A stretch of 30,756 bases of DNA from a virus, in IMG/VR virus record IMGVR_UViG_3300002519_000024, positions 1 through 30,756 of that record; one strand, given 5' to 3'. Under the pieces are notes generated by a model. The model was not told the DNA's origin. It did no database searches and saw nothing but the letters and a program-made list of their open reading frames with translations. A program made the position numbers and the translations under genes. This document shows, piece after piece, positions 13,672 through 20,953 of the stretch; positions within the stretch are counted from its first letter, which is position 1, and every line of letters starts with the position of its first letter.

Positions 13672-13849
13672 AAAAGAAAACATTGGTCCTATCAAGGACA
13701 GAAGGTATAGAGAGGCTACGGTGAATAGGAGGAGCGCCTTTACGAGGGTATTGTGCGACCCCACATTCGTACCCATCTTCATCAAGAGAACACTGGACAG
13801 CAAACCAGCGGAACATTTATTGGATCCGTTCGGTTTTAGGAATGCATAA
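13664..13849 (+). CDS. Small basic hypothetical protein
   Basis: A 61-residue protein whose ATG overlaps the last codons of the giant protein (8-nt overlap) and whose stop overlaps the next start by one base. This tight packing on both sides supports a real gene. It is basic at the N-terminus (MAKKENIGPIKDRRYREATV), with a hydrophobic middle (VLCDPTFVPIFIKRTL) and a short C-terminal tail ending DPFGFRNA. No family is recognised. It may be an accessory to the giant protein or to the glycine-rich proteins that follow. Confidence 0.7.
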   Translation: MAKKENIGPIKDRRYREATVNRRSAFTRVLCDPTFVPIFIKRTLDSKPAEHLLDPFGFRNA

Positions 13850-14733
13850 TGATCCCACAAGAACTATGGACCGATAGGGCGCTCGAGTATGAGGGCGCAG
13901 GTAGAATGCAGAATGCAATGATGGCCCGTGCCACAGGCACAGGTCGGATTGGCCGGATGAGAGTTCGTCAAGGACTTTCGGCAGCTCGCAAAGGGTGGGC
14001 AACGATGGCAAACAAAGGTCAGGCCTGGGCGGCAGGAGAGTTCAGCGCCGGAGCTTGGCATGGAGCAGATGGTAAGAAGATCTCTCAACGAGCTCTGTGG
14101 AAATCTGATAGTCCTTTAGCAATGCTGCAAGAAGCGAAGTACACCAAGCCTGGTCAGCGGCGTGCCTTTGACAAATGGGGTAAGGGTGTAAATCCTGAGA
14201 AGTTCTTTGGAAGAGGAGCGGCTGGTCACCTGTCTAGGGGCGCTAGCAATACTGTCAAGAACACTGGCAGTGCCTTTGCGATGGGTGCACTCGGAGGCGG
14301 CTACGGGGCTCTTCTTGGGGGAATCTTTCTTCATGGCGGAGCCATGGGAATGTCAGGTAACAATGTAGCATCTCCATACGATGGATTCGTTCGAGGAGCT
14401 GTCCATACGGCAGCTGGATTCCTTGGATTCGATTTAGGTATGAGTGCAGGCGCGGCAGTCGGTGCGACATTAGGTTCGGTGCTTGGGCCCGCAGGTACCG
14501 TTATTGGTGCAGCAGTAGGCGGGCTCGCAGGCGCTATGGGCTTGGAAGCTGCATCAGATCTTCCTTGGAAGATTGCAGAGATGGGATATGCGGCGACCAA
14601 ACCGTTCGCTTCTCCTTTCCTAGATTCACAAAGAGCTGCTACAATGAGACAGAGGTCTATGAATATGATAAACCAGTCTGCCATGAATGCCAGAAGTGCA
14701 TTGAGTATGGAAGCAGCTGGGTATCACCTATAA
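13849..14733 (+). CDS. Glycine-zipper membrane protein, probable virion/ejection protein
   Basis: A 294-residue protein that starts in a TAATG overlap. The N-terminal about 135 residues are soluble, basic and helical (RIGRMRVRQGLSAARKGWAT). Residues about 140-170 and 185-235 are Gly/Ala-rich hydrophobic segments with repeated GxxxG spacing (FAMGALGGGYGALLGGIFLH; AAVGATLGSVLGPAGTVIGA; VGGLAGAMG), typical of glycine zippers that pack in membranes or form pores. The C-terminus is Met/Arg/Ser/Asn-rich (MRQRSMNMINQSAMNARSAL). Its position between the giant protein and two more glycine-rich proteins, ahead of the terminase, suggests a virion component that helps DNA or the giant protein cross the host membrane. 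That role is inferred from composition and context only. Confidence 0.75.
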   Translation: MIPQELWTDRALEYEGAGRMQNAMMARATGTGRIGRMRVRQGLSAARKGWATMANKGQAWAAGEFSAGAWHGADGKKISQRALWKSDSPLAMLQEAKYTKPGQRRAFDKWGKGVNPEKFFGRGAAGHLSRGASNTVKNTGSAFAMGALGGGYGALLGGIFLHGGAMGMSGNNVASPYDGFVRGAVHTAAGFLGFDLGMSAGAAVGATLGSVLGPAGTVIGAAVGGLAGAMGLEAASDLPWKIAEMGYAATKPFASPFLDSQRAATMRQRSMNMINQSAMNARSALSMEAAGYHL

Positions 14734-14743
14734 GAGGTATAGT

Positions 14744-15115
14744 ATGTGGAATAAAATGACAGACGCACTCAACAGTGCAAACGATTGGATGAGAGCTCCA
14801 GAGAACAGGAACGTCGCTCTTGGTCTTGCTGGCGCGGCAGCTATTCCAGCTCTTTACATGGCCGGTCCTACCGGAACAGGCATGGCTGCTGGTGGTTACT
14901 TTGGTGCACGCTCAGCGATGAGCGGCATGGCAAGGCCTCTTGCTGGGAAGATGGGAGCCACAATGCTCAAGGCGAGTGGAAGGGCTGGCTATATGCGTGG
15001 CGCACACTCTCTTGGTGTGTTTAGTGGCAATGCTCTAAGAGGTGGTATCGGTGGAGTCGCAGGAGCCGTCGGTGGAGGAATCGCTGGTGCAGCTCTCGGA
15101 GCCCTCTGGGATTAA
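14744..15115 (+). CDS. Small glycine-zipper membrane protein
   Basis: A 123-residue Gly/Ala-rich protein; ATG 14744 has AAGAGG six bases before it. It begins MWNKMTDALNSANDWM and has two hydrophobic Gly/Ala stretches (VALGLAGAAAIPALYMAGPT; GGIGGVAGAVGGGIAGAALG), the second with strict GxxxG periodicity. The opening MWN and the overall plan are shared with the next gene (15117-15416), which suggests tandem duplication. Likely a membrane-active virion protein. A holin is an alternative, but the location among the head genes argues against lysis. Confidence 0.75.
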   Translation: MWNKMTDALNSANDWMRAPENRNVALGLAGAAAIPALYMAGPTGTGMAAGGYFGARSAMSGMARPLAGKMGATMLKASGRAGYMRGAHSLGVFSGNALRGGIGGVAGAVGGGIAGAALGALWD

Positions 15116-15116
15116 G

Positions 15117-15416
15117 ATGTGGAATACACTTAAAACTAATGCGGAGCCTATCATGCAGGCAGTGAAAGCAAACCCGATGAAGGCTCTTGGCTACAGTGCT
15201 GTGGGCCTTGGCTCTATCGCTGGTGTAACAGGGATAAATGCCTTGGCGTATGAGCATGCAGGTGGTTTCTGGGGCGCAGCAGGTACAGGAGGTATCGCTA
15301 GTGCAATCACCGGCTATGCCGGTGGTGGTGGTGTGCGAGGAGCTATCGCTGGAGGGATCGCAGGGGGACTCTTTACTGGGTTCACGGCAATGGGGTCTCA
15401 CGCTCTTTGGTACTAA
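15117..15416 (+). CDS. Small glycine-zipper membrane protein, paralogue of preceding gene
   Basis: A 99-residue protein whose ATG is one base after the upstream TAA. It starts MWNTLKTNAEPIMQAVKANP and continues with a Gly/Ala hydrophobic body (LGYSAVGLGSIAGVTGINAL; GGGGVRGAIAGGIAGGLFTG) with glycine-zipper spacing. It ends HALWY, with no soluble domain. The first ten bases (ATGTGGAATA) match the start of the preceding gene. The HNH gene begins directly after its stop. It probably acts with the two glycine-rich neighbours. Confidence 0.75.
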   Translation: MWNTLKTNAEPIMQAVKANPMKALGYSAVGLGSIAGVTGINALAYEHAGGFWGAAGTGGIASAITGYAGGGGVRGAIAGGIAGGLFTGFTAMGSHALWY

Positions 15417-15908
15417 ATGGCCTATTGTAAGTTCAGAAAAATAAAGAGAAGGACAAAGGATATACTGGACCCCATGGGGACCCGACTTCCTTTGACAAAG
15501 AGGCGTAGTCGTAACAGAAAAGCTCGCCTCATGTCTCACCTCAAAAGACTAAGTTTTCAAAAGAAATCAGCAGCGATGAAGCGAATCTACAACTCTCCGG
15601 AGTACAAGGCCTGGCGCAGGTCTGTCTTTGTCAGAGATAACTTCGCTTGTATCATGTGTGGCAGCGACGGATACGTTGAGGGACATCATATCCTTAGAAA
15701 ATGGGACTACCCTGCATTGGTCTTCAACATGCATAACGGAGTCACTCTTTGTGGCCCGTCTACCAACAAGAAGTCCTGCCATGGCAAGGTCACGGGAAAA
15801 GAATACAAGTACATCACTAAGATCATGAGTAAGATGGGTGATCTTCAGAGAGCTCAGTTCAGACACATCTTAAAAAAGAAAGGAGTGAAACATGGACCGA
15901 GAAAGTAA
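15417..15908 (+). CDS. HNH endonuclease beside terminase
   Basis: A 163-residue protein with a full HNH signature: C78-x2-C81 and C112...C121 for the structural zinc, GHH (His90-His91) and Asn107, closing with SCHGK (His122). The first 50 residues are strongly basic (RRTKDILDP, TKRRSRNRKARLM) and should bind DNA. HNH proteins encoded beside the large terminase are common in tailed phages, where they are known to assist the terminase in making DNA ends at cos or pac sites. A freestanding homing role is the alternative. The position directly upstream of the terminase and the normal base composition favour the packaging role. Confidence 0.88.
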   Translation: MAYCKFRKIKRRTKDILDPMGTRLPLTKRRSRNRKARLMSHLKRLSFQKKSAAMKRIYNSPEYKAWRRSVFVRDNFACIMCGSDGYVEGHHILRKWDYPALVFNMHNGVTLCGPSTNKKSCHGKVTGKEYKYITKIMSKMGDLQRAQFRHILKKKGVKHGPRK

Positions 15909-15945
15909 GTATTATGTCTATGAGCTCTATTCAGAGAATGCTTAG
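15892..15945 (+). CDS. 17-residue mini-ORF before the terminase
   Basis: AAAGGAGTGAAAC is an excellent ribosome binding site for ATG 15892. It opens a 17-codon frame (MDRESKYYVYELYSENA) that overlaps the end of the HNH gene in another frame and ends in TAG exactly one codon before the terminase ATG at 15946. The terminase has no good ribosome binding site of its own. The mini-ORF therefore probably serves to deliver ribosomes to the terminase by coupling, and the peptide itself may have no role. Confidence 0.5.
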   Translation: MDRESKYYVYELYSENA

Positions 15946-17988
15946 ATGGAAGGATTAACTCTTCACCCAGCATGCATCCGTTGTAAGAAGAAGAATACCC
16001 TCGAGAAGGATATTGTTCTGGAAGACGGGACCACGGTGTTCAAAGCCGGAGAGTTCCCCATCCAATGCAAAGGTATCCCTGCTGATTTCGGCCAGGTGGT
16101 AGACAAGGTCCTTGGTGACAAAAGAAGCTTCTTTGATAAGAATGAAGTTGAGATGCTTGAAGAAGGTCTCGACGCTACCAAGTGGGCAAAGAAGTGGTTG
16201 CTCGTTGATAAGGGTGGCTGGGAGCCGAGAGGTTGTACCCCACCCAACAAGCTTAAGTATGACCTTGATGACGATGCTGATATCTACCAAGAGATCATGC
16301 TCAAGTGTACTGCGAAGCGTAAGGTCTTCAGGATTGGACGACGTGGTGGAAAGACAGAGTCCATCTGTGTCAAGATGCTTCATCTCATTGACACCTGGCC
16401 TACGGGTCACTGTAAGATCCTTCTTGTCTGTCCTTTCAGATCACAGATCGATATTATCTACAAAAGACTCAATGAGTTGATCGCAGACTCTCCACGTCTG
16501 AAGAACCTCATCAAGCGCAAGGTCTCCAATCCATATCACGAGATCGAGTTTACCAATGGTTCCTACATCCGTGGCTTCTCAGCAGGCACCAACTCTGGTG
16601 CTAATGCTTCTTCCGTACGTGGACAGGGTGGTGACGTTATCGTTCTTGACGAGACGGACTACATGAACCCTGGAGATATCGACTCCATCGCAGCTATCCT
16701 GATGGACCACGAAGACACTCAGCTATGGGCCTCATCTACACCCACAGGTCGTAGGGACAAGTTCTATGAGTGGAGCTTCGACCCAGAATACAAGAACTTC
16801 CACTTCCCATCGATGGCGAACCCAAACTGGACCCACCGTATGGACCTTGAGTTCCGACGTACCCTTACCAAGGGCGGTTATATTCATGAGGTCCTTGCAG
16901 AGTTCGGAGACGACGATGCCGGAGTCTTCAGAAAGAAGGACATCGACTATGCCCTCAAGTGGGGCGGCAACTATGACTATGATGACAGCTACCATAGTCA
17001 GATCAATGCTCCAGGATGGGCCTATACGATCGGAGTGGACTGGAACCCGGTAAAGGGTACAGAGGTCATGGTCCTTGGTATTCATAGGTACACAAAAGAA
17101 GAGGCAGAGCTCGAAGGTGATTCTGCTCTTGAGGGAGAAGCATTCTTCAGGGTCGTTGACTCAAAGACCGTAGAAAGACAAGAGTTTACTGAAAGAGCGG
17201 CCAACCTGGAGATCATTCGTATGAATAGAAAGTGGGCACCGTTCGCTATCTATCTTGACTACGGTGGTGGTGGTGTCAATCACTTAGAGCAACTTAGAAT
17301 CTTCTCTGCGACAAAGCCCGATGGAACTGCTGACGGTAGAATCAAACACATCACCAAGAGCATCAACTTCTCTGGAAACATCGAAGCTTACGACCCTTGG
17401 TCCAAGAAGAAGACCAAGAAGCGTGCGAAGCAGATGATGATTGAAAATGCTCAGCGAAAGTTTGAGCAGCACAAGATTCAGTTGACGCAAGCAGATCCCA
17501 TTTTGACAAAGCAACTAGAGAACTATATTATCTCTCGTGTGACTCAGACCGGAATTCCGGTTTATGAAATGCAATCAGATGCGGTCGGAGACCACAAGCT
17601 TGATGCACTAGTTCTAGCATTGTTAGCAGTTCAGATGGAAGCGACCCAGTTCGGCAAGCCACGGCATGACGCAAAGATGCGTGTCGCCCCTGGTCTCGGA
17701 CAGGACATAGAGACTTCCGTAATAGAAGAACTTGGCAAGGCTGGAGTCAGCACCAAGCAACAGTTGAAGCTGGAGTTAGCCCCACAGCCTCGTGCTGTCA
17801 ACGAAATGATCACACCGCGAACGGTGGTAAGGAGGAGTGACCATACTCATCGGTTCGCAAACGATAGAGATCATGAAAAGGACTGGGACAGAAGATTATT
17901 AGCGCAACGCAAATCCAAGGTCAATAGAGGCAAGGGGTTTGGCAGGTTAAGAAATTCTCGAGGTCCACCAAGAAGATCGAACTTTTAA
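15946..17988 (+). CDS. terL: Large terminase subunit (TerL), DNA-packaging ATPase/nuclease
   Basis: A 680-residue protein with both terminase domains. ATPase: Walker A RIGRRGGKTES (Lys136, Thr137), Walker B VIVLDETDYM (Asp235, Glu236), coupling motif SSTPTG (263-268). Nuclease, RNase H-like: Asp365 in GVDWNP, Asp438 in YLDYGGGG, and the pair Asp549/Asp553 in GDHKLDALVLAL. The N-terminus has an extra CIRC...CKG segment (Cys10, Cys13, Cys41) that might bind metal. TerL pumps DNA into the prohead through the portal and cuts it. The C-terminal tail is basic (RKSKVNRGKGFGRLRNSRGP) and could contact DNA. Its start directly follows a mini-ORF, which suggests coupled translation. Confidence 0.96.
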   Translation: MEGLTLHPACIRCKKKNTLEKDIVLEDGTTVFKAGEFPIQCKGIPADFGQVVDKVLGDKRSFFDKNEVEMLEEGLDATKWAKKWLLVDKGGWEPRGCTPPNKLKYDLDDDADIYQEIMLKCTAKRKVFRIGRRGGKTESICVKMLHLIDTWPTGHCKILLVCPFRSQIDIIYKRLNELIADSPRLKNLIKRKVSNPYHEIEFTNGSYIRGFSAGTNSGANASSVRGQGGDVIVLDETDYMNPGDIDSIAAILMDHEDTQLWASSTPTGRRDKFYEWSFDPEYKNFHFPSMANPNWTHRMDLEFRRTLTKGGYIHEVLAEFGDDDAGVFRKKDIDYALKWGGNYDYDDSYHSQINAPGWAYTIGVDWNPVKGTEVMVLGIHRYTKEEAELEGDSALEGEAFFRVVDSKTVERQEFTERAANLEIIRMNRKWAPFAIYLDYGGGGVNHLEQLRIFSATKPDGTADGRIKHITKSINFSGNIEAYDPWSKKKTKKRAKQMMIENAQRKFEQHKIQLTQADPILTKQLENYIISRVTQTGIPVYEMQSDAVGDHKLDALVLALLAVQMEATQFGKPRHDAKMRVAPGLGQDIETSVIEELGKAGVSTKQQLKLELAPQPRAVNEMITPRTVVRRSDHTHRFANDRDHEKDWDRRLLAQRKSKVNRGKGFGRLRNSRGPPRRSNF

Positions 17989-17997
17989 AGTTCCCTC

Positions 17998-18050
17998 GGC
18001 ATCCTCTCTGCAGGTTTTCCTCCTCCTCCTTTTCCTGTGGAGAGGGTGCC
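17998..18050 (+). promoter_or_regulatory. 17-bp hairpin with mirror-repeat CCTCC loop
   Basis: GGCATCCTCTCTGCAGG (17998-18014) pairs along all 17 positions with 18034-18050 (14 Watson-Crick and 3 G-U pairs). The 19-nt loop, TTTTCCTCCTCCTCCTTTT, reads the same in both directions. It lies between the terminase stop and the AGGAG of the next gene. No run of T follows the stem, so it is not a standard intrinsic terminator. The CCTCC loop is complementary to AGGAG/GGAGG ribosome binding sites such as the one at 18062-18066. Confidence 0.65.
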
Positions 18051-18070
18051 ACTTTATTCTTAGGAGAATC

Positions 18071-18553
18071 ATGGCCTTAAAGCTATACGAATACAATGAG
18101 GACACCAATCAGTTTGATGAGATTACAGCGATCAATCCGATCTCAAGCTCACACAACGGTGTTGACGGAGAGACTGTAACTCAAAAGCTCTTCATCAGAA
18201 ACGACGACCTAACCAAATGGTATTCTGGAATTACCATCCTACCTACATCTACGCCTGACGACCTGGTCAGTGCGGGTAACGTGGCGGGATGGGAGGTGAA
18301 GTTGCTCGGTGGAGACACTGCGCCCACAGAGGGACAGTGGACGAATCGAGTTTCTGGAACGGTCCTGCCAAGCACAGCGAACATGGCGACAGCCTCTCCT
18401 CGCATTCACTTCCTTCCACAAATAGGAACAGCGGTTGCACCAGATGATAACTACTATCCATTCTGGCTCCGCATCGTAGTTCCAGTAAATACAAGAAATA
18501 GAACAGAAAACGGAATCAGTCTTACGGTTGATGAAACGGAGAACGCAATCTAA
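18071..18553 (+). CDS. Hypothetical beta-rich virion protein
   Basis: A 160-residue protein with a clean start (TTAGGAGAATC before ATG). It is rich in Thr, Asn, Val and Ile with short beta-like strands (ETVTQKLFIRNDD, WLRIVVPVNTRN, GISLTVDETENAI). This composition matches small phage virion proteins such as those that decorate or connect the head, and the C-terminal strand resembles the edge of a beta sandwich. No named family is recognised. It starts downstream of the strong 17-bp hairpin, so its translation may be set separately from the terminase. Its stop overlaps the next start by one base. Confidence 0.75.
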   Translation: MALKLYEYNEDTNQFDEITAINPISSSHNGVDGETVTQKLFIRNDDLTKWYSGITILPTSTPDDLVSAGNVAGWEVKLLGGDTAPTEGQWTNRVSGTVLPSTANMATASPRIHFLPQIGTAVAPDDNYYPFWLRIVVPVNTRNRTENGISLTVDETENAI

Positions 18554-18666
18554 TGGTGAGCTACTCTGTCGTGGTAACCATAAACTCCGCTCTCTCTGCT
18601 GCCATCAAGCAGTTGAAGAGAAAAGATCTCAGAATCTTAAGGAGCAAAGGTCTGAGGAGTAAGTAA
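18553..18666 (+). CDS. 37-residue small protein, N-terminus like next gene
   Basis: A short frame tied to both neighbours by TAATG overlaps (18551-18555 and 18664-18668). The peptide starts MVSYSVVVTINSALS and ends with a basic helix (AIKQLKRKDLRILRSKGLRS). Its first eleven residues match the start of the following protein (MINYAVQVTIQ) at six positions, as does the DNA (both contain GGTAACCAT). This suggests a partial tandem duplication, of which only the start remains, joined to a new basic tail. The tight overlaps support real translation. Confidence 0.6.
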   Translation: MVSYSVVVTINSALSAAIKQLKRKDLRILRSKGLRSK

Positions 18667-19091
18667 TGATTAACTATGCTGTTCAGGTAACCATCCAAGG
18701 AGACTCCTCTCAGGAAGACCTGTCTTCCGGAGACAAGAAGGTCTTGCACTCTCGTCCGTCTTTTAATGGAGACAGGCCCATCGTTCCGCTGGATACTCTT
18801 GCCAGCCATGAGAAACCAGCCCAGCCACTCGGTACAACACCCACAGTAAGAGAGATACTTGAAGGCTATCGTGAAGTCGATCGAAGAAGCCAGGAGGCGC
18901 TTGATCTTCTGGAGAGAAGAAGCCAGGGTCTCATCATGCCCATTGACCCCGCTACGCAACCAGACTTGTTCAAGACAGTCAACAACCTCTTCGAGTCAAA
19001 GGAACCTATAGTAGAGGTGACCTATTCAATGTATAGAAAGATCGTAGAGTATGCTAAAGACCTGGGTCTTCTATTAGGAGCAGAGGCCTAA
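18666..19091 (+). CDS. Hypothetical protein, 141 aa
   Basis: A 141-residue protein of unknown function. The N-terminal strand (INYAVQVTIQGDSS) is followed by a disordered, charged linker (to about residue 55). A helical C-terminal half includes EILEGYREVDRRSQEALDLL, ERRSQGL and YSMYRKIVEYAKDLGLLL. The helices could form a coiled coil. It is packed between two TAATG overlaps and probably made in fixed ratio with its neighbours. Its place between terminase and portal suggests a head-assembly or virion protein. Confidence 0.72.
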   Translation: MINYAVQVTIQGDSSQEDLSSGDKKVLHSRPSFNGDRPIVPLDTLASHEKPAQPLGTTPTVREILEGYREVDRRSQEALDLLERRSQGLIMPIDPATQPDLFKTVNNLFESKEPIVEVTYSMYRKIVEYAKDLGLLLGAEA

Positions 19092-19471
19092 TGTCACAAC
19101 TAACACCCGCACAGATTCTTGAGTTGGAAAGAAGTGAAACAGATCGTCGTCAGGCACAGCTGCGAGAGCTATACCAAGAGATCTATCCTTTTCTTCTTGA
19201 GGACTTTGCACACAAAGAAGATGTAAGCACTGCAATCAAGAGACTGTCTGCAGGTCTTTCTACCCATTCACATGCAGTATCCGTAGCGGGAACCGCCGTT
19301 AAGCAGGAGGGCTTGACCACCTCAGTCATCTGGCTTGAGGGCTCTGTGTCTCTCTTGGAAGCGATTGCAACGAGTCTGATCAAGAGTGTCAGGGAAGGCA
19401 TAGAGTTCTTCACTGCCAGAGTTGATTTTGAGGGAAAGGAAAAGAAGAAGCCTTTCAGTTTGGTGGATTAA
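19091..19471 (+). CDS. Hypothetical helical protein, 126 aa
   Basis: A 126-residue, mostly helical protein. Residues about 5-35 (LTPAQILELERSETDRRQAQ onward) look like a coiled coil; residues about 75-110 are amphipathic (SVIWLEGSVSLLEAIATSLI). It ends in a basic tail (FEGKEKKKPFSLVD). It starts in a TAATG overlap and the next gene starts directly after its stop, so the genes from 18071 to 23044 appear to be one translational chain. No family is recognised. Confidence 0.72.
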   Translation: MSQLTPAQILELERSETDRRQAQLRELYQEIYPFLLEDFAHKEDVSTAIKRLSAGLSTHSHAVSVAGTAVKQEGLTTSVIWLEGSVSLLEAIATSLIKSVREGIEFFTARVDFEGKEKKKPFSLVD

Positions 19472-20953
19472 ATGGCAGCGCCACAAATTGTACTTGCTCA
19501 GATACAACAAGCAGGTGTTCTGGTAACCGCTTACGAAGAGTTCCTCTTTGGCAAGGTCCTTTCTGGATCTCTTCATGCAGAGCCTGCCCTTGATGCACTT
19601 CATACAAGAACCATTGTAAAGCACATGGAGGCTGCAACGGCCATCGGAACCGCCTTCAAAGAGGTAGAGAACAAAGACAAGACCGATCCTTTACAGGTCG
19701 TGGATACAGCGGAGAGAGATGCGGAAGAGGGAACAGACTCCGATCCGGTAATCGTCTCTCCTGCTGCAAGTCCCAATCCTGGAAAAGAGGATAGGCGTCC
19801 CAATATGGGGCTCGACTCTTGGGCAGGAGACATCTTTACTGGAGATACCGCTGAGGTTGAAAAGAAGCTTAGACAACTTTGGGCAAATTGTATTCCCTGT
19901 GATAGACCGACATTGGCTGGGGTCGATTGGGGAAACGTACTGGAGGCATTCGATCTAGACTGGAAGGCTCGTCTTCTTTGGTTGGATGAGCTATTTGATT
20001 TCCTTGGTCGTCTTGATGAGTTGATTGATCTTTGTGATGTGCTCAACTTCCTCAATGGCATGTGTGTTCCAGACATCATTGCAATGATAGGAGTGCTTAA
20101 GTTCTTGCTTTCCAATCTGGCAAACTCATTGAAGGATGTTTCTCTTGGAGACTTGCTTAATGGGCTGCTTGGGTCCATGCTTCAGCCATATACAAATATG
20201 CTTATGGCTATCTTGAGAAAATGGATGGGCCTTATCTTTCAGCCTATCGAATGTATTATAACCTCTCTGATCACTGAGATGGAAAAGATCCCAGGCACAG
20301 AGGGAGCAAGGCACTGCTTAAGAGAAGTCAATAAGTCCAACAAGAGGTTGGTACAGTCTACCCTTACTGGAGATACAAAGAAGTTTCAGGGCGGTCTGAC
20401 AAAGCTAGATGACTGCACTGGATTAGGGTTGGCCTATACATCTACTCTCGGTTCGTTAGGTCAAAAGCTTCTAGAAGGCGAGGCTCTGGCGAGAGACAAG
20501 TTATTGTTAGTAGAGAAGTTTTTGAAAGAGATCCTTATTTCAGATTCACAGTCTTCGGGTTTCTTTCTTAAAATCACTTTGCAGATCAAGCATCTTCTTA
20601 GGTTGCTGGCTTTTATGGGCGCGTTCCTTATCGTAGCGGTAAACTCTGAGAACATAGATGAGTATTGCAATGGAAAGGATCTCAGCGAAGATGCGATTGA
20701 GTCTTTTGTCGCTGCGTTGAGTCCGTCTATGCCGGGTGATGTTACAGTAAAGAGAGACGCCGACGGTGCTCTTGCAGGATTTATCTGGGGTGGCCTCGAG
20801 CTTGGCAGCAGCTCTGGTGGATCTGACAAGAACGCACAAGGGCAAGAGACACAAGAAGTGTTCTCTTCCTTTGCCAAGTGCACTAGAGGACATCAAAGCC
20901 TCGATCTAAGTCGTATGCAGGCTTGGATTCTAGAACAAGAGAAGGAGTTGTAA
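19472..20953 (+). CDS. Large helical hypothetical protein preceding portal
   Basis: A 493-residue protein directly upstream of the portal (stop and start adjoin). After a helical N-terminus and an acidic linker (about 75-125, SPNPGKEDRRP region) come an NCIPC pair (about 139-143) and a long hydrophobic-amphipathic helical stretch (LFDFLGRLDELIDLCDVLNF; VGDLLNGL-like repeats; MLMAILRKWMGLIFQPIECI). Another helix with strong hydrophobicity is HLLRLLAFMGAFLIVAVNS. The C-terminal 60 residues are Gly/Ser-rich and then charged. It could be a portal-associated, membrane-contacting or internal virion protein. Nothing identifies a family. Confidence 0.72.
   Translation: MAAPQIVLAQIQQAGVLVTAYEEFLFGKVLSGSLHAEPALDALHTRTIVKHMEAATAIGTAFKEVENKDKTDPLQVVDTAERDAEEGTDSDPVIVSPAASPNPGKEDRRPNMGLDSWAGDIFTGDTAEVEKKLRQLWANCIPCDRPTLAGVDWGNVLEAFDLDWKARLLWLDELFDFLGRLDELIDLCDVLNFLNGMCVPDIIAMIGVLKFLLSNLANSLKDVSLGDLLNGLLGSMLQPYTNMLMAILRKWMGLIFQPIECIITSLITEMEKIPGTEGARHCLREVNKSNKRLVQSTLTGDTKKFQGGLTKLDDCTGLGLAYTSTLGSLGQKLLEGEALARDKLLLVEKFLKEILISDSQSSGFFLKITLQIKHLLRLLAFMGAFLIVAVNSENIDEYCNGKDLSEDAIESFVAALSPSMPGDVTVKRDADGALAGFIWGGLELGSSSGGSDKNAQGQETQEVFSSFAKCTRGHQSLDLSRMQAWILEQEKEL

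Noticed and set aside
17998-18050. Intrinsic terminator after the terminase gene
   Set aside because: The stem is strong but is followed by ACTTTATTC, not a T run, and the loop of 19 nt is too long for a typical terminator.
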